Shown: in pieces, positions 26,944-37,611 of the stretch | How positions within the stretch are numbered: the stretch's first letter is position 1 | Layout of the letters: every line of letters starts with the position of its first letter | NCBI RefSeq assembly: GCF_019649055.1 | Contig: NW_026570521.1 | Location: 1 to 61,941 of the forward strand | From: Paramacrobiotus metropolitanus | Lineage: Eukaryota > Tardigrada > Eutardigrada > Parachela > Macrobiotidae | Reading direction: 5' to 3' | DNA length: 61,941 nt | The notes under the pieces: model-generated | The model's database searches: none | Told to the model about the DNA's origin: nothing | What the model saw: the letters and a program-made list of their open reading frames with translations, nothing else | Program-made: the position numbers and the translations under genes

Positions 26944-29435
26944 GTGGAATTCAGGAAGGCGTTCAGAAATACGCTTATCTGCCTCCGTGATGCCGGGTTC
27001 ACGATAAAACCGATCGTGAACCCAGCATCACGGGTTCACGATAATTTGGAATGGAAAAACTCCAATTCCTTGGACACATCCTCAGCAAGGACGGTGTCCA
27101 TACTGATCCCGAGAAGGTTGCGGCCATAGCCGAGAAACTACCGCCCAAGACCGGGCGTCAACTTCGCTCGTTCCTTGGACTCGCTAACTATAACCGGAAG
27201 TTCATCCAGGGATACGCCCAGAAGACTTCCAAGATGTACGAACTCTTGCGGAAGGGAAGTTCGGTCAAGAACGACTGGACTGACGCCCACACCGCTGAGT
27301 TCAACGAAATCAAAATGGCCCTAACGGAAGCCCCTATATTGGCCAAATTCGATGCGACCAAGCAGACCACCATCGAATGTTATGCAAGTGGCGCTGGCAT
27401 CAGAGCCATACTTAGCCAAGACTCAAGGCCAATCGCCTACGCGAGTCGCAACCTATACGGAGCCGAAAAAAAACTACGGCGTGACAGAATGGGAATGCTT
27501 AGCCGTAGTATGGGCCCTCCAGACGTTTAAGCACTATTTCGACAACGGACCATTTACTGTTCGGACGGACCATACTGCCCTAACCAATCTGCTCAGATGC
27601 GAGTCTAACCGGCCCGGCATCAACCCACGTCTTCCTCGATGGGCCCTCGCCCGACTGGGAAAGGACATCACCATTGAGTACAAACCAGGCACCTTCTGTG
27701 ACAATGCCGACGCATTGTACAAATGGCCACTCGAACGGGACGATGACAAAGGCCCACACGAAGAGTTGGACCAAGTCCCTAATTTCGAGGATTACAAGGA
27801 TGAAATTCCGGCACGCATCATAAAGGTGCACAGGCTGCAAGTAACTGATGAGGACCCCGCACACGAATGGGACAAGCCTCTTCTTCCTGATTGTAACGCA
27901 ATCAGTGATTGGAACGAGTTCAGCACGGCGGACATACGGGTCATTGATGTACCGGCGCCCACACCGGGAGAGCAAGAGCCCGAAGTCCCACCGTGTCCAG
28001 AAAAAGTCACGGACTGCACCGCGCAAGAACTGCGACGAATGCAACACCGTGATCCAACTCTGGCCAAGAAAATTTACGAGTTGAAACATCAGACAGAAAT
28101 GGACAGAAGGTCCAAATTACCCGAACATTACCAGATGGACAAGGGGGTGCTCTATCGACTCACCGAAATCACTGCGAAGCTCGAAAGGAGATTCGTTGTC
28201 CCTCTGTTCATGCGGAAAAATATTATCCAGTCCCTCCATGACGGAAAAGCAGGGAATCATTTTGGATACCGCAAGACCGTTGAAGCAGCCAAGCTCAGGT
28301 ACTACTGGGACCGTATGACCTGCGACATTCACGACTACATCGACCGATGTTCAGACGTGTATTTTTGGCAAAGTACGATGGCGAGCTACCTACGGTAAGC
28401 TGGTGCCGACGGAAGCTATCGCGCCTTGGTACCGCGTCTTTGCTAACTTCAAAAGACCTTAACCGGTGACCCAAACTAAGAAATACCGGTACATTGCTGT
28501 GGTGGTCGACCGAATGACGAAGTTTACCATAGCCAGGCCGACCAAGACAAACTCGGCCAAGGAATTTGAGAAGTTCTTTGTCGAAGAGGTCGTACTGAAG
28601 TATGGCATTCCACATACAATGCACTCCGACCGGGGAACGCATTTTATGGCAAAATTTTTCGCTAAAGTGGCGAAGATCTTTGGCATCGAGCAGACGTAAA
28701 AAAGCAAAAAACGTAAAAAAGCGGGATATTTAGTGCGTGATACCCTTAGCGAAGCCATAGCTTCGACCAGTAACGACTCAGAGAAAATTATTTTTTGGTG
28801 GTACCTGTATATAGGAGGTGTCACTTTTACGGTACTTCCACCAGTCACAAGCACAAAGCCGGATAGCATTTAACGTTAAAAAGCGGGATATTTAGTGCGT
28901 GATACCCCGGATCCGCTTATCACCCAGAGGGCCAAGGCCATGTCGAAGGCCGGATGCAAACGATCTGGGACGGAATTCGGAACTTTGGCGGCGCCGGCGA
29001 CGAACATCGTTGGCAATGAGCCCTACCTTACGCGATCTCCGGCCGGAACTGTGCCGTTCACGCAACCACTGGATTCTCGCCCTACCACATGCTGTTTGGA
29101 CGAGAAATGACCATACCACAAGACGTCCTCGCTGGGACCTACGTCCCAGAAACCTTTACAACTAACGAACGTTACATCCAGAGGATGCAGCAGCGCCTAA
29201 ACCGGGCGAACATACTTACTGGATCCGAGAGCAAGACACCAGTGTGGAACATAATGTATGTGTCGAACGCCTAAAGCCATACCTTAACCCGGACGGCCCG
29301 AGTCGCAGAATAACTCGCTCAAGCAAAAAGAAGGGCGGCGACGCCGAACCGGAAGGTACAGAGTCGGGAAGGTGCAGTAACAAGACTAAGCCGGGAAAGT
29401 GCAAAGATGCGGCTTTTCCGGCAGCTTCTCCCTAG
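26944..29435 (+). pseudogene. Ty3/gypsy pol remnant: RT end, RNase H, integrase
   Basis: RT connection block near 27.05 kb (FLGHILSKDGV, LRSFLGLANYNRKFI), RNase H (ASGAGIRAILSQ, RPIAYASRNL, GVTEWECLAVVWAL, RTDHTAL), integrase zinc region (HDGKAGNHFGYRKT, YYWDRM) and core (VVVDRMTKF, HSDRGTHFM, later TTGFSPYHMLFGREM) ending in a VERLKPYL C-terminal block. Lesions: one extra A in an A8 run at about 27465 shifts frame in RNase H; the usual first RNase H Asp is Tyr (CYASG); there are frameshifts near 28360 and 29250; and a roughly 200-bp insertion at 28.69-28.91 kb, containing a duplicated 29-bp segment, replaces the region with the third catalytic residue of integrase. The locus cannot encode active enzymes as read. 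Confidence 0.85.
28694..28910 (+). repeat. Insertion with 29-bp direct repeats inside integrase
   Basis: The motif AAGCGGGATATTTAGTGCG recurs at about 28719 and 28881, flanking unrelated AT-rich sequence. The integrase reading frame stops at its left edge and resumes to its right. Confidence 0.7.
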
Positions 29436-30035
29436 ACCAAACTGGAGAAGCTGCTGAAGAAGCAGAAGCCCGGAAAGGGCCCGTCCAAGAAACTCGTGGC
29501 GGAGCAGCAAAAGACTTTGCAAATCCCAGGCTATGGCCCACCTGATCCAAAGACATCGGACCCAGCTACAACAGTGAAGCGTGGCCCAGGTCGACCTCGA
29601 AAGGCCGAACCGGATTTCGAGACACCAGCGTTGACCAAGCTTCAAAGCCAGCCATTAACCGTCATCGACCTAACATTGGCCCCAGCGGAACCTGAAAAAG
29701 GGACATCCACCACGGACAAGCCAGCGGTGACCGAAGAGCTGAAAGTGGCCCCGGCGCCTAAGGAGAAGCCTAAGAGACCAACGTTGCCAAAAAAGCCTAA
29801 GGCAACCCTTACGGCCCAGCAGGTCCTGGAAGAGGACGTAGTTGCTGGTGATGAGGCGGAAAAAAACATACTCACCCGCATAACTACGGGTCGAGAGAAA
29901 TCAGAGAAAATCCCAAAGAGCAAAAAGCAGAAATCCAATACGCACCCATCGGGCGTATTGGACAAGTCCAGTACAGTTCAACCGGATGCACACGACAAGA
30001 CGGTTGATAAGGCTGGACAGAATGACGTTAAATAG
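29436..30035 (+). pseudogene. AT-hook tail in frame with integrase
   Basis: The frame of the integrase C-terminal block continues through a TAG (29433-29435) into 199 codons rich in Lys, Pro, Thr and Glu. At 29576-29602 it encodes KRGPGRPRK, a canonical AT-hook core. The rest is low-complexity with many KP and EK pairs. It ends at TAG 30033-30035. Tails after integrase that bind chromatin are known for chromodomain-bearing Ty3 elements; an AT-hook in that position would be analogous. Function is inferred only. Confidence 0.6.
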
Positions 30036-30454
30036 AATGCGTTCTGACATGGTTGACTTAGAATTAGTCTAACTAACCTTAAAATCTCACGATCGTCACC
30101 GTGAGCTGCTACCGTTAACTAACATAAATTAACTAACCGAAAACTTTAAATGACCAGTAGCTTAGAAGTAGCTTAACTTGGTCTGGCATGGTAGCTTAGA
30201 ATTAGCTAACCTGTAAAGTAAACTAACCGATAGGTAGGAGTCTAACAGAGCGTGATTCATCTCGTGAAAGCGCCTTACTCAACAATGGAAGGACGCCGAC
30301 GCACAGATCGCTCTGACGACTCCGACCGCAGTAACACCCATACTCACGACCGGAATCTCGGTCGGGTAGATCTTCAACTTGGTCGTCCAACCGGCCTCCG
30401 AGTGTACAGGTACCGAATATCAGAGCTAACTTAACTGCTAAGCGGCTGGCCACT
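30036..30454 (+). other. Non-coding spacer with repeated TTAGAAGTAGCTTAAC-like words
   Basis: Between the pol tail and the cargo ORFs. Variants of TAGCTTAGAAGTAGCTTAAC and CTAACCTTAAAA/CTAACCGAAAAC recur. No splice sites or promoter recognised. Confidence 0.4.
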
Positions 30455-31123
30455 ATGTCAGTCGGTCCCAGTTCTCGGGCCGACACACCGCTACCGCGGG
30501 CCCAGCCTCTGCCACCTCGAGCCATTCCGCCGCAATACTGGCCACCAGGGACATTCTCTGACCACACCGGACTCTTGGTAAACGCAGCAGTAGCCGTCAG
30601 CCAGCCCAGCTCATCGTCAGCCCAAACGGTCCGACATCATCCTCATGGCCGTACCGGCCCACCCCAACCGATTCTGTATGGTGGCCTATCGACCACTGCG
30701 GCGAGTCAGCCGATTTTCACAACAGTGGCAGTCGGGCCAACGGTCACGACTACGCCGGTCCATACTGGACCGCGGCCATAGTATACTCCGCCGGCATACT
30801 ACAACCCACACTATGGGTGTCCACCGTATCCTGCGCCTGGCCCTTCGAACCAGCCGCAGCCGGACCCGAACCAATGGCGATACCCACCACCGTGGTTGTA
30901 TCCGCCAGGACCTTATGGATATCCACCGCCTTACGGCGGATACGTAGGATACGGTCAACCGCCGTATATCCCTCCTTCAGCGGCACAACCTGATCCTACG
31001 GGCCAGGTGCCGTCTGACTCGTCGAACCTCTACCTGCGGGCCCGGAAGCGTACGAAACTCCAGCGCCGCCGGAATCCCAGCAAAGCATATCGCGGCCCGA
31101 CGGGTTACGTGATTACCCATTAA
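30455..31123 (+). pseudogene. Cargo module 1: Pro/Tyr/Gly-rich protein segment
   Basis: One frame runs from 30455 to 31123 with a single TAG at 30779-30781. Both halves are Pro-rich; the second has a Tyr/Pro/Gly tract (YGYPPPYGGYVGYGQPPY) like that of disordered, phase-separating or Gag-like scaffold proteins. It ends with a basic RARKRTKLQRRR stretch. No known domain. The amber codon could derive from CAG by one change. Confidence 0.5.
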
Positions 31124-31157
31124 GGGTATTCGTGGACGGACGACTGAGTTTATAACA

Positions 31158-32288
31158 TTGGCGGCCCAACTTGGCTTAGCCGAACCAGAACCAGTGGCAG
31201 GGCCAGAACTTAATCAAGTGTTGACCGGGCGTGACCAGACTGTCCCACCGACAGAACCTGTGTTATCGCCAGAGCCGGAAGAAGGGGACGTCCAATGGGA
31301 TCCAACTACCCCACCAATGAGGATTGAATCCCCCATTGAACTTTTGGCTGACGGCCAGACTCCACTCTACCAACTTCAGGACAATCTGAAGGAAGTAGAG
31401 AACGCCATCCAAGAATTGGAGGCTATGATTCGAGAGTTGGACAGGCGTAGCCTTCACTACCGTGAGTTGGCTCAGCGCATCCTCCTCGATCAAGAAGAAT
31501 TCCGGCGCCTCGCTCATGAACATAGCGAGGAAATTGCAACCCGCCAGGCTCAGCATGAAATCTTCCCTTTGCATGACCAAACCGGTCAGGCATTGCTGGC
31601 GGCATCTCGCAGGCTGAGGGATCAGCTGGCACAGTATCGGGCGGAAAGACAGCTGAGGACCGAAGGATCCGCAGCACCAACACGCCCGCCACCAGCACCA
31701 TCAGCACCGCCTCCCCCACTGAACCCAACAGTCGTAGTTACCGCTACGACAGGGGAATCTTCCGCGCCACCAGTGGCCCAGCCTACGTCTACCGGCGAGG
31801 CAATGTTGACGGCCACTGGTTTGGAATCGCGTGAACCAGCATCTTCTCCGCACGATTTGAGGGCCTAACCAGACAAACCGCCCCTGGAACGCAAACTTCA
31901 TGCTGCGGAAGTCCTAGAAGAGGAAATCCGTAAAACCATCAGCAGCCTGAAGGGCATAGACATCGCCACGATACGGAGAAAAGTCGCGCTGGACTTTGAA
32001 TATCAGCGCGTCCTGGAGTATATAACCAGGATTAGACGGGCCATGTTGCAATTTATGGACAAGCCATTAAACACGGCCGACGACGCGCCAACACTGCGCA
32101 ATTTCCGTAACCGGCAATATCTGCTTGGCCTGATCGATGAAGAACTTAGGCGCGTGTTGTCTGCCCCGAACGGGGCAGCCAACACGCGTAGGACAAACTG
32201 GACTCCTAACGCCAACGCAGTCTTCAACACGCCAACCGGCGGAGGAGTTGAAGATGCGTTTCTTGAAAATTATGAGGATATCGGCTGA
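31158..32288 (+). pseudogene. Cargo module 2: coiled-coil-like segment
   Basis: Same frame throughout, interrupted only by TAA at 31866-31868. An acidic start (PEPEEGDVQWDP) is followed by a Glu/Leu/Arg-rich helical region (residues about 75-160) with heptad-like spacing, a Pro-rich linker, and after the stop another charged helical stretch (EEEIRKTISSLKGIDIATIR). It ends at TGA 32286-32288, beyond which the coding appears to continue in another frame. No family recognised. Confidence 0.5.
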
Positions 32289-33012
32289 ACGATTTGCAGC
32301 CGAACCGGCACTCAGTCGACCAGCAAGCGCTTCGGACACAGAGACCGACAGCGACATTGAATGGTTCGACATGCCGGTTCCCATTCCGGTACCAGGTTTG
32401 TCGGTCTTACCGGACAAAGACGTTATTCCCATACCGGAGGCCCCGGAGTAAATACAGGAACGGTTGGACCTGATTATGAGGGCCAACGTCACGCAAGTCA
32501 GACCGACTTATGCGGACGATTTTCCTGTGACACTCCAACCGGCCAACGCCAACCAACCAGCCCCTCGGACCTTACGTCAACAGTGGGATGACGAACAAGC
32601 AGCAGCGGACCAACGGTTGCGCTATCCTGACATTGGGCCTATACAGATGACGGTTGCTCAAGCACTGAGGACTCGGCACCTTATCAGGGACGCCGAGGAC
32701 ATTGAGCGCCGGCTAAACAATCGGATACAAGATCTCAGCCCATCTAACCCAGAAGTGGCCAGGCTGAAAGAGGAACTGGAGAGCTTATTCTACCGGATAA
32801 GCTAGCTCAAAGAGATGACTGCGGACAACACAACGCCTACCAGCCTCGGATCGAGAGCCTTTGATATTATCACTAAATGGCTCAAGAAGTTCATTGAAGA
32901 TTACTGGAAGGTCCAACGACGTGACCCGTCAACGACGGAACGCCCCGGGGACTTCGACCCAGTAAATGAGTGGCGACCATCACCATTGTCCGGCCAGCAC
33001 CTTTGGCCCTGA
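32289..33012 (+). pseudogene. Cargo module 3: acidic and helical segment with two in-frame stops
   Basis: In the frame open from 32137, an acidic DTETDSDIEWFDMP tract leads through TAA 32449-32451 into a helical region (DAEDIERRLNNRIQD, KEELESLFYRIS). It then passes TAG 32803-32805 into DIITKWLKKFIEDYW before ending at TGA 33010-33012. Sense reading is sustained across both stops. Confidence 0.45.
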
Positions 33013-34000
33013 CGTACGAACCGGTCGCTCGGCACCAAGGAAAGTCAAAAACCCAGAGAGAGCCAAACCGGCCTCTCCCCCAACTCCTCAACTTAGTGGA
33101 AGTCAGGCGGCCGCACCTCGGCCAACTGCGAATTCAGAGGCCAAACGGAACCGCCAGAAGAAACAAGCGACCAAAGACAAGAAGAGTCAAGAGGCCAAGA
33201 TCGCCCAGCTCGAGAAGCGGCTATCAGGCGATGAAGATGTCCAAGTCCTATCAGACAGTCCAGAAAAACCAACAGAGCCCGCACTATATCGCTCATGGCG
33301 GGACGAGGAGTATGAACCACGCTCCAAAGCAGAACCGCCCTCAGAGGAAGTGATGCTCCCCTCGCCCTGGGACCCTGAGGCTGAGTTACCAGATCCTGGA
33401 CCAGAGGCCACACACATAGAGATCCCAGCGGCCCACTATGTACGATTAACGGTGGCAGCCGCCAGGGGGATGAGGCACGCAACGAGACGCGACATGTGCC
33501 AGTGCCTCGTCTGCGCCCTCCGGGTCCGTATGAAGTATAACGAAGAATACAGAGGGCACCCGCCGGCGGACCGTGTACTTACGGCACCCTTTATGCGGCG
33601 AATGGTAACTCGGATTTTTGACATGGGACTCCTGGTCCGCACACACCGTGACTGGACCAGCATGATGGAGCTACACGTGGCCCATCGGCCAGCAGGACTT
33701 TCCCGCAGCCGTGATTATCCCTTTCACCAGCTCTGCAGGACCATCGCTCACATGCATAATCCAAGAAGCTCCAACCTGACCGACATTGCCAGGACACTCA
33801 ATGCTCTCTATCATAGAGGAGAGGAGAACCTGGACAAACTCACTACCAGGCTGGCAAATGAGTTGATCGGATTGGTCAAGGAGGGAGTCTTGGAGACAAC
33901 CAATGGAGACAATGCTTATCGAGCGGAACCTATTAGCTTCACTATCCCCGGATTTATCCCACAGAAGACCCAACGGCTCTTAACGTGTCACACGACGTAG
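33013..34000 (+). pseudogene. Cargo module 4: basic linker followed by a possible winged-helix region
   Basis: This frame is open from 32966, so a frameshift near 32.97 kb links it to the preceding module. A Lys/Gln-rich charged linker is followed (about residues 170-340) by a folded-looking part with CQCLVCALR, FMRRMVTRIFDMGLL, and a segment spacing as helix-helix-helix plus hairpin (LTDIARTLNALY, LANELIGLVKEGVLETT). That last pattern resembles winged-helix DNA-binding folds, but this is inferred from pattern only. Confidence 0.45.
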
Positions 34001-35504
34001 GCACAAAATGGGATCGGGATAGGAAGAAAACGGTTAAACCAGCGAAGGACAAGCTGACGGGCAGAGCCAAGGAAGCATACCTGATCTCCAAAGTGGCTAA
34101 ACTGCCGGCTCCAAAGAACTTGCCACATGACAATCCCCCTCGACCATCGGTCACCAGAAGAGAGGCAGCCGCGCGGAAGGAAGCGAAAGAACAAGGTACG
34201 CGCGCGACCGGAATCCGGCCCGTGCCAAGGGACACTGTCGCTGCCTAACGCAGCTGGGCAGTCCAGACCTCCTTCGCCAGCCCAGTCGGCCACATCTACG
34301 AAGAGCCGAAAGGCCACGGCCACAAAGAAAAGCGGGAAGAAAGGCCCGCCACCGCGGCTAGACGACTCGGACTCTGAGGACTCAACTGGAGGACTCAGAG
34401 GAGGAACAGCAAGAAGAGGACGACCAGGACCAGACTTTGGAATCCCAGATGTCCGACTCAGACGATGACGATGACCAGAGCCCTGGTAAACTGACCATGG
34501 ATGTCCCACCGGACCAGGGTATGGAAACTCCGCCTGGTGACGAAAACCGGCCACCTAACGGTGACCAGGACATGGAGGACCAGGGCGGCACAGAAGGCGC
34601 CAGTCAGGACCAGAGCGGCGCAGAAGGCGCTAGTCAAGAAAGTTAGGCCAGCGTAGAAGACGCCGAGCCAAGTGGAAGTGGCGCACCGCCCGAACGGGAA
34701 AGAGTGCGAGATTCCTCATCACCAGAATCAGAAGATGGCGAGATTCAATGGACCTTGCCTGACCCATGCCCGGCCAAACTGCGTATAGATTACGGGCCAC
34801 CACCGAGAACCACTGTGGCGAGGAAGTGGCCCGGCGGAGACCCTTCAAAGAATCCAAAGATCTCCAGTACGGACGAGACGTGGGCATGCATCAAGGCAGC
34901 CCTAAAAGCGTTGTCCCAAACGGGCACAACCCTCGCTACAGGAGGCTTGGCCTTTCAACTCATCCAGAAATGGAACGGCCCACCATTGACTAAGTCCAAC
35001 GTGATGAGATACCTCCAGATGGCCTATAACGAGGGAGCCATCCTAAGGACTCATCTGCCCAACATGCACGTGTTCTACACGTACCCACCGGAAAAGCGTA
35101 ATGAAGCGCCTCAAGGCTATTGGGAGTGGCGCAACGCCAACCTGTCAGTATTAACCACCACGCAACGTCCCTTAGGCCTGACAAGAGGCGAAATGGCCAA
35201 TCAACCCCTTGGACGATACGACTTATATCCCTTGACGTACCATCCTCAGCTGATTGACGGGACCGAATATTTCCCCAATCAAGGTCGCCCCAACGAAGTG
35301 TACCATATCAGCGAGGACGTGAGATACATCGTCAAGAAGATGTTGCGCGAAGGCCGGCTCGAGCAAACCGTCGATGAGCCAGAAGCACAGCAGCGGTACC
35401 GGATGAAGAATAACCCACCGGACCGTTATGGCCCTCGTCCTACCGAACCCGCCTCCTTGGCCTCAACCAAGTCCAAGAAGAAGCGGCATACTTACCATGA
35501 ATGA
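34001..35504 (+). pseudogene. Cargo module 5: acidic repeats and a second possible winged-helix region
   Basis: Basic sequence at 34.0-34.35 kb (KKSGKKGP) shifts frame into an acidic Asp/Glu-rich stretch and short repeats (TEGASQDQSGAEGASQ), then TAG 34644-34646. The same frame continues to 35504. Residues after the stop include ESEDGEIQW, similar to EEGDVQW in module 2, then IKAALKALSQTG, VMRYLQMAYNEGAILRT and DVRYIVKKMLREGRLEQT. The last two resemble the recognition-helix and hairpin ends of winged-helix domains. DNA binding is a hypothesis. Confidence 0.45.
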
Positions 35505-36234
35505 CCTAGGGGTAGAAGTCGCATAGGGTCTAGGGGGTGATCCCGATATAATTCACCAGGCAAGAAAAGCCTAGTTAACAAATACATGTAAAATTTGATA
35601 GGGCGTAATTACGGACGTAATAATTATAATTACGGACGGACGTAATAATTATAGGGCGTAATTATCATAGGGACCTGTCCTAGAAGTGGACTTAACCTTA
35701 TTCTGCATGTTTCATTTCTGTTACCACAGCGAATGGGACTCACCCCTCAGCAGAAGTACGAATCGGGATGTTCGGACTGCAGACGCAATAGCGGGGACCA
35801 GTAAACCGCCGGGACAACTCCCAACGGGAAGTGTTCCCCTGCGCATACCACCTGTGACCCGGCTTCCGTGACCAAAATGACAGAGCGTACTGCTTCTACC
35901 TAGAAGTGGTCAGCGGCAACGTCGACGCTTACTGTCACATGACCAGTCGCGATGGACGCCACTTGCTCCCACTACTGAGGGACCACGAACAGATAAAGGT
36001 CTACGACCTTTATATGGAACGCATTGGCGCCCGATAACCAGGCTGGACCAGCACCGGAACTCAAATTCCTCCACTCAGCCAATCGGCTCGAGAACAGAAA
36101 GAGGAACGAGACCGGAAACGACGATCCCGCAACACGGGATCTTATCAGTCCTCAAGTCGCGGGCCAACGGCCGCCCCGAAACTCACGGACATCAGTCGCA
36201 GCCATGGTCAGGATCTCATTCCTATGAATATGAG
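35505..36234 (+). pseudogene. Cargo module 6: fragmentary coding remnants
   Basis: Short open stretches in all three forward frames. One, at about 35.87-36.04 kb, reads AYCFYLEVVSGNVDAYC and VYDLYMERIGAR and looks protein-like. There are no long ORFs. A 30-bp AT-rich direct repeat (GGACGTAATAATTATA) lies at 35.6-35.66 kb. Probably frameshifted coding DNA. Confidence 0.3.
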
Positions 36235-37611
36235 ATGTCCACACCGGCGGCCTATAACCAGATCCTGGAAAACACTAATAAAGTTATGGTTGACCAGTTG
36301 GCCAAGCAGCTGATGGAAGGCGGACTGTTAGACGCCCTGAAAGGACAGTATCAGCCAGCGCGTACGGAACAGTATGCACCAGCGGAACCGCTACCGCGGC
36401 AGCAAGATGACTTACGCTACCAGATCCAGAGTCGCAACCAGGACCAAAGTGGTCGCCAAAGCCGCAGCCAGCCAGAGGAGCGCCAACATCGGACGCGCAG
36501 CTCACCTGGAAAGCGGAGCAAGGCAGAGTCCAGCCTGGTTGTCGCTCAGTCCACTAAGCGACCAGAGCAAAGTGTCAGTTCTATGGCCCATAACATCAGC
36601 ATCCATATACCAATGGAAACTGAGGCCATACTGCCAGTGTCAGACCTACCGGCCCGACACGACCCAAGCGTCAGTGCCACGGACTTCGACTCGTACAAGT
36701 ATGCTGAGGACCAAGGCATTAACATCCGACCACTTCCTCATCGGGTGGTGACGGATTACATTATGGGCGCAATCCCATACCCCAGGGACCGATGGGCCCA
36801 AGTGGATGCCATGGTCCAAAACTTGCAAACTTTCGTTATCCGGTCCGGCCTGGAACTGGAAATGCAGCGAAAGGAGTAGCCCCGTACTTTTAGTACGGAG
36901 GAACACATCGATAACCGTGAAGGCTACCCGATGGTCCGTGATAATGCTCTATCGAGCATCACGGATGTTAACTTACTTGGAGAGCCTATCACCAGACCGG
37001 ACTGGAATCATTTGTGCCAATTACGCACTAAGGATGACCAGCTTGACTGCGTCAAGTACCTGGCCCAGTTCGTCCTACCGGACGCGAACGCCAGTTTCCT
37101 GATCGCAGCTGCCAGAGCTGCCACGGAAATCCCATGCAAGCCGGCTGATTACAAGGAGGCCCCACCTGGAACGCATACCTATACGTACAACGGCACGCTA
37201 ATACGCATTTTTGCCGCCACGCTTGTTCACCTACGGTGCCACTGGGAACTTGAAGTCGCCTGCCGGCAGGGGAAGATCGTTCCTCGATTACTGACTCAGG
37301 TGGGCCTCCTTGGAAACCAGATCCACGAAATTGAGGCGTGAGTCAAGATCCAAAGCTCCCTGAACGTTTTCAGGAAGCGCCATAAGGATTACCGCTATCG
37401 AGATCCAACGGACTTTAAGGATGGGGCGGAGGGGTTTGTTAATCGAACGGCCGCGCGGAAACTTCCAACGAAGTTTCGCATCCAGCGATCCTCAGCAGGA
37501 TCGTCCTCGCACATCCAGACTCAGGCCGAGCATCCTGGCCAAGAAGTCCAGCCGACCAGCACCACCAGCCAGCAGCAGGATAATCGTACCGAACAAGATC
37601 TGAATACATAG
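36235..37611 (+). pseudogene. Cargo module 7: Gln/Arg-rich to folded region, two in-frame stops
   Basis: One frame from 36235 to TAG 37609-37611 with only TAG 36877-36879 and TGA 37339-37341 inside it. It begins with an amphipathic segment (VDQLAKQLMEGGLLDAL) and a Gln/Arg/Ser-rich linker, then two compact, hydrophobically patterned regions (YIMGAIPYPRDRW; RPDWNHLCQLRTKDDQ, VKYLAQFVLP) and an Arg/Gln-rich tail. Not recognised; a divergent capsid-like fold cannot be excluded. Confidence 0.45.

Noticed and set aside
27534-28332. Minus-strand ORFs of 70-170 codons opposite pol
   Set aside because: Antisense shadows of the RNase H/integrase reading frame, with no independent features.
36931-37341. 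Envelope gene in the giant element
   Set aside because: No signal peptide, transmembrane span, Cys pattern or glycosylation sites typical of an envelope protein in any cargo module.
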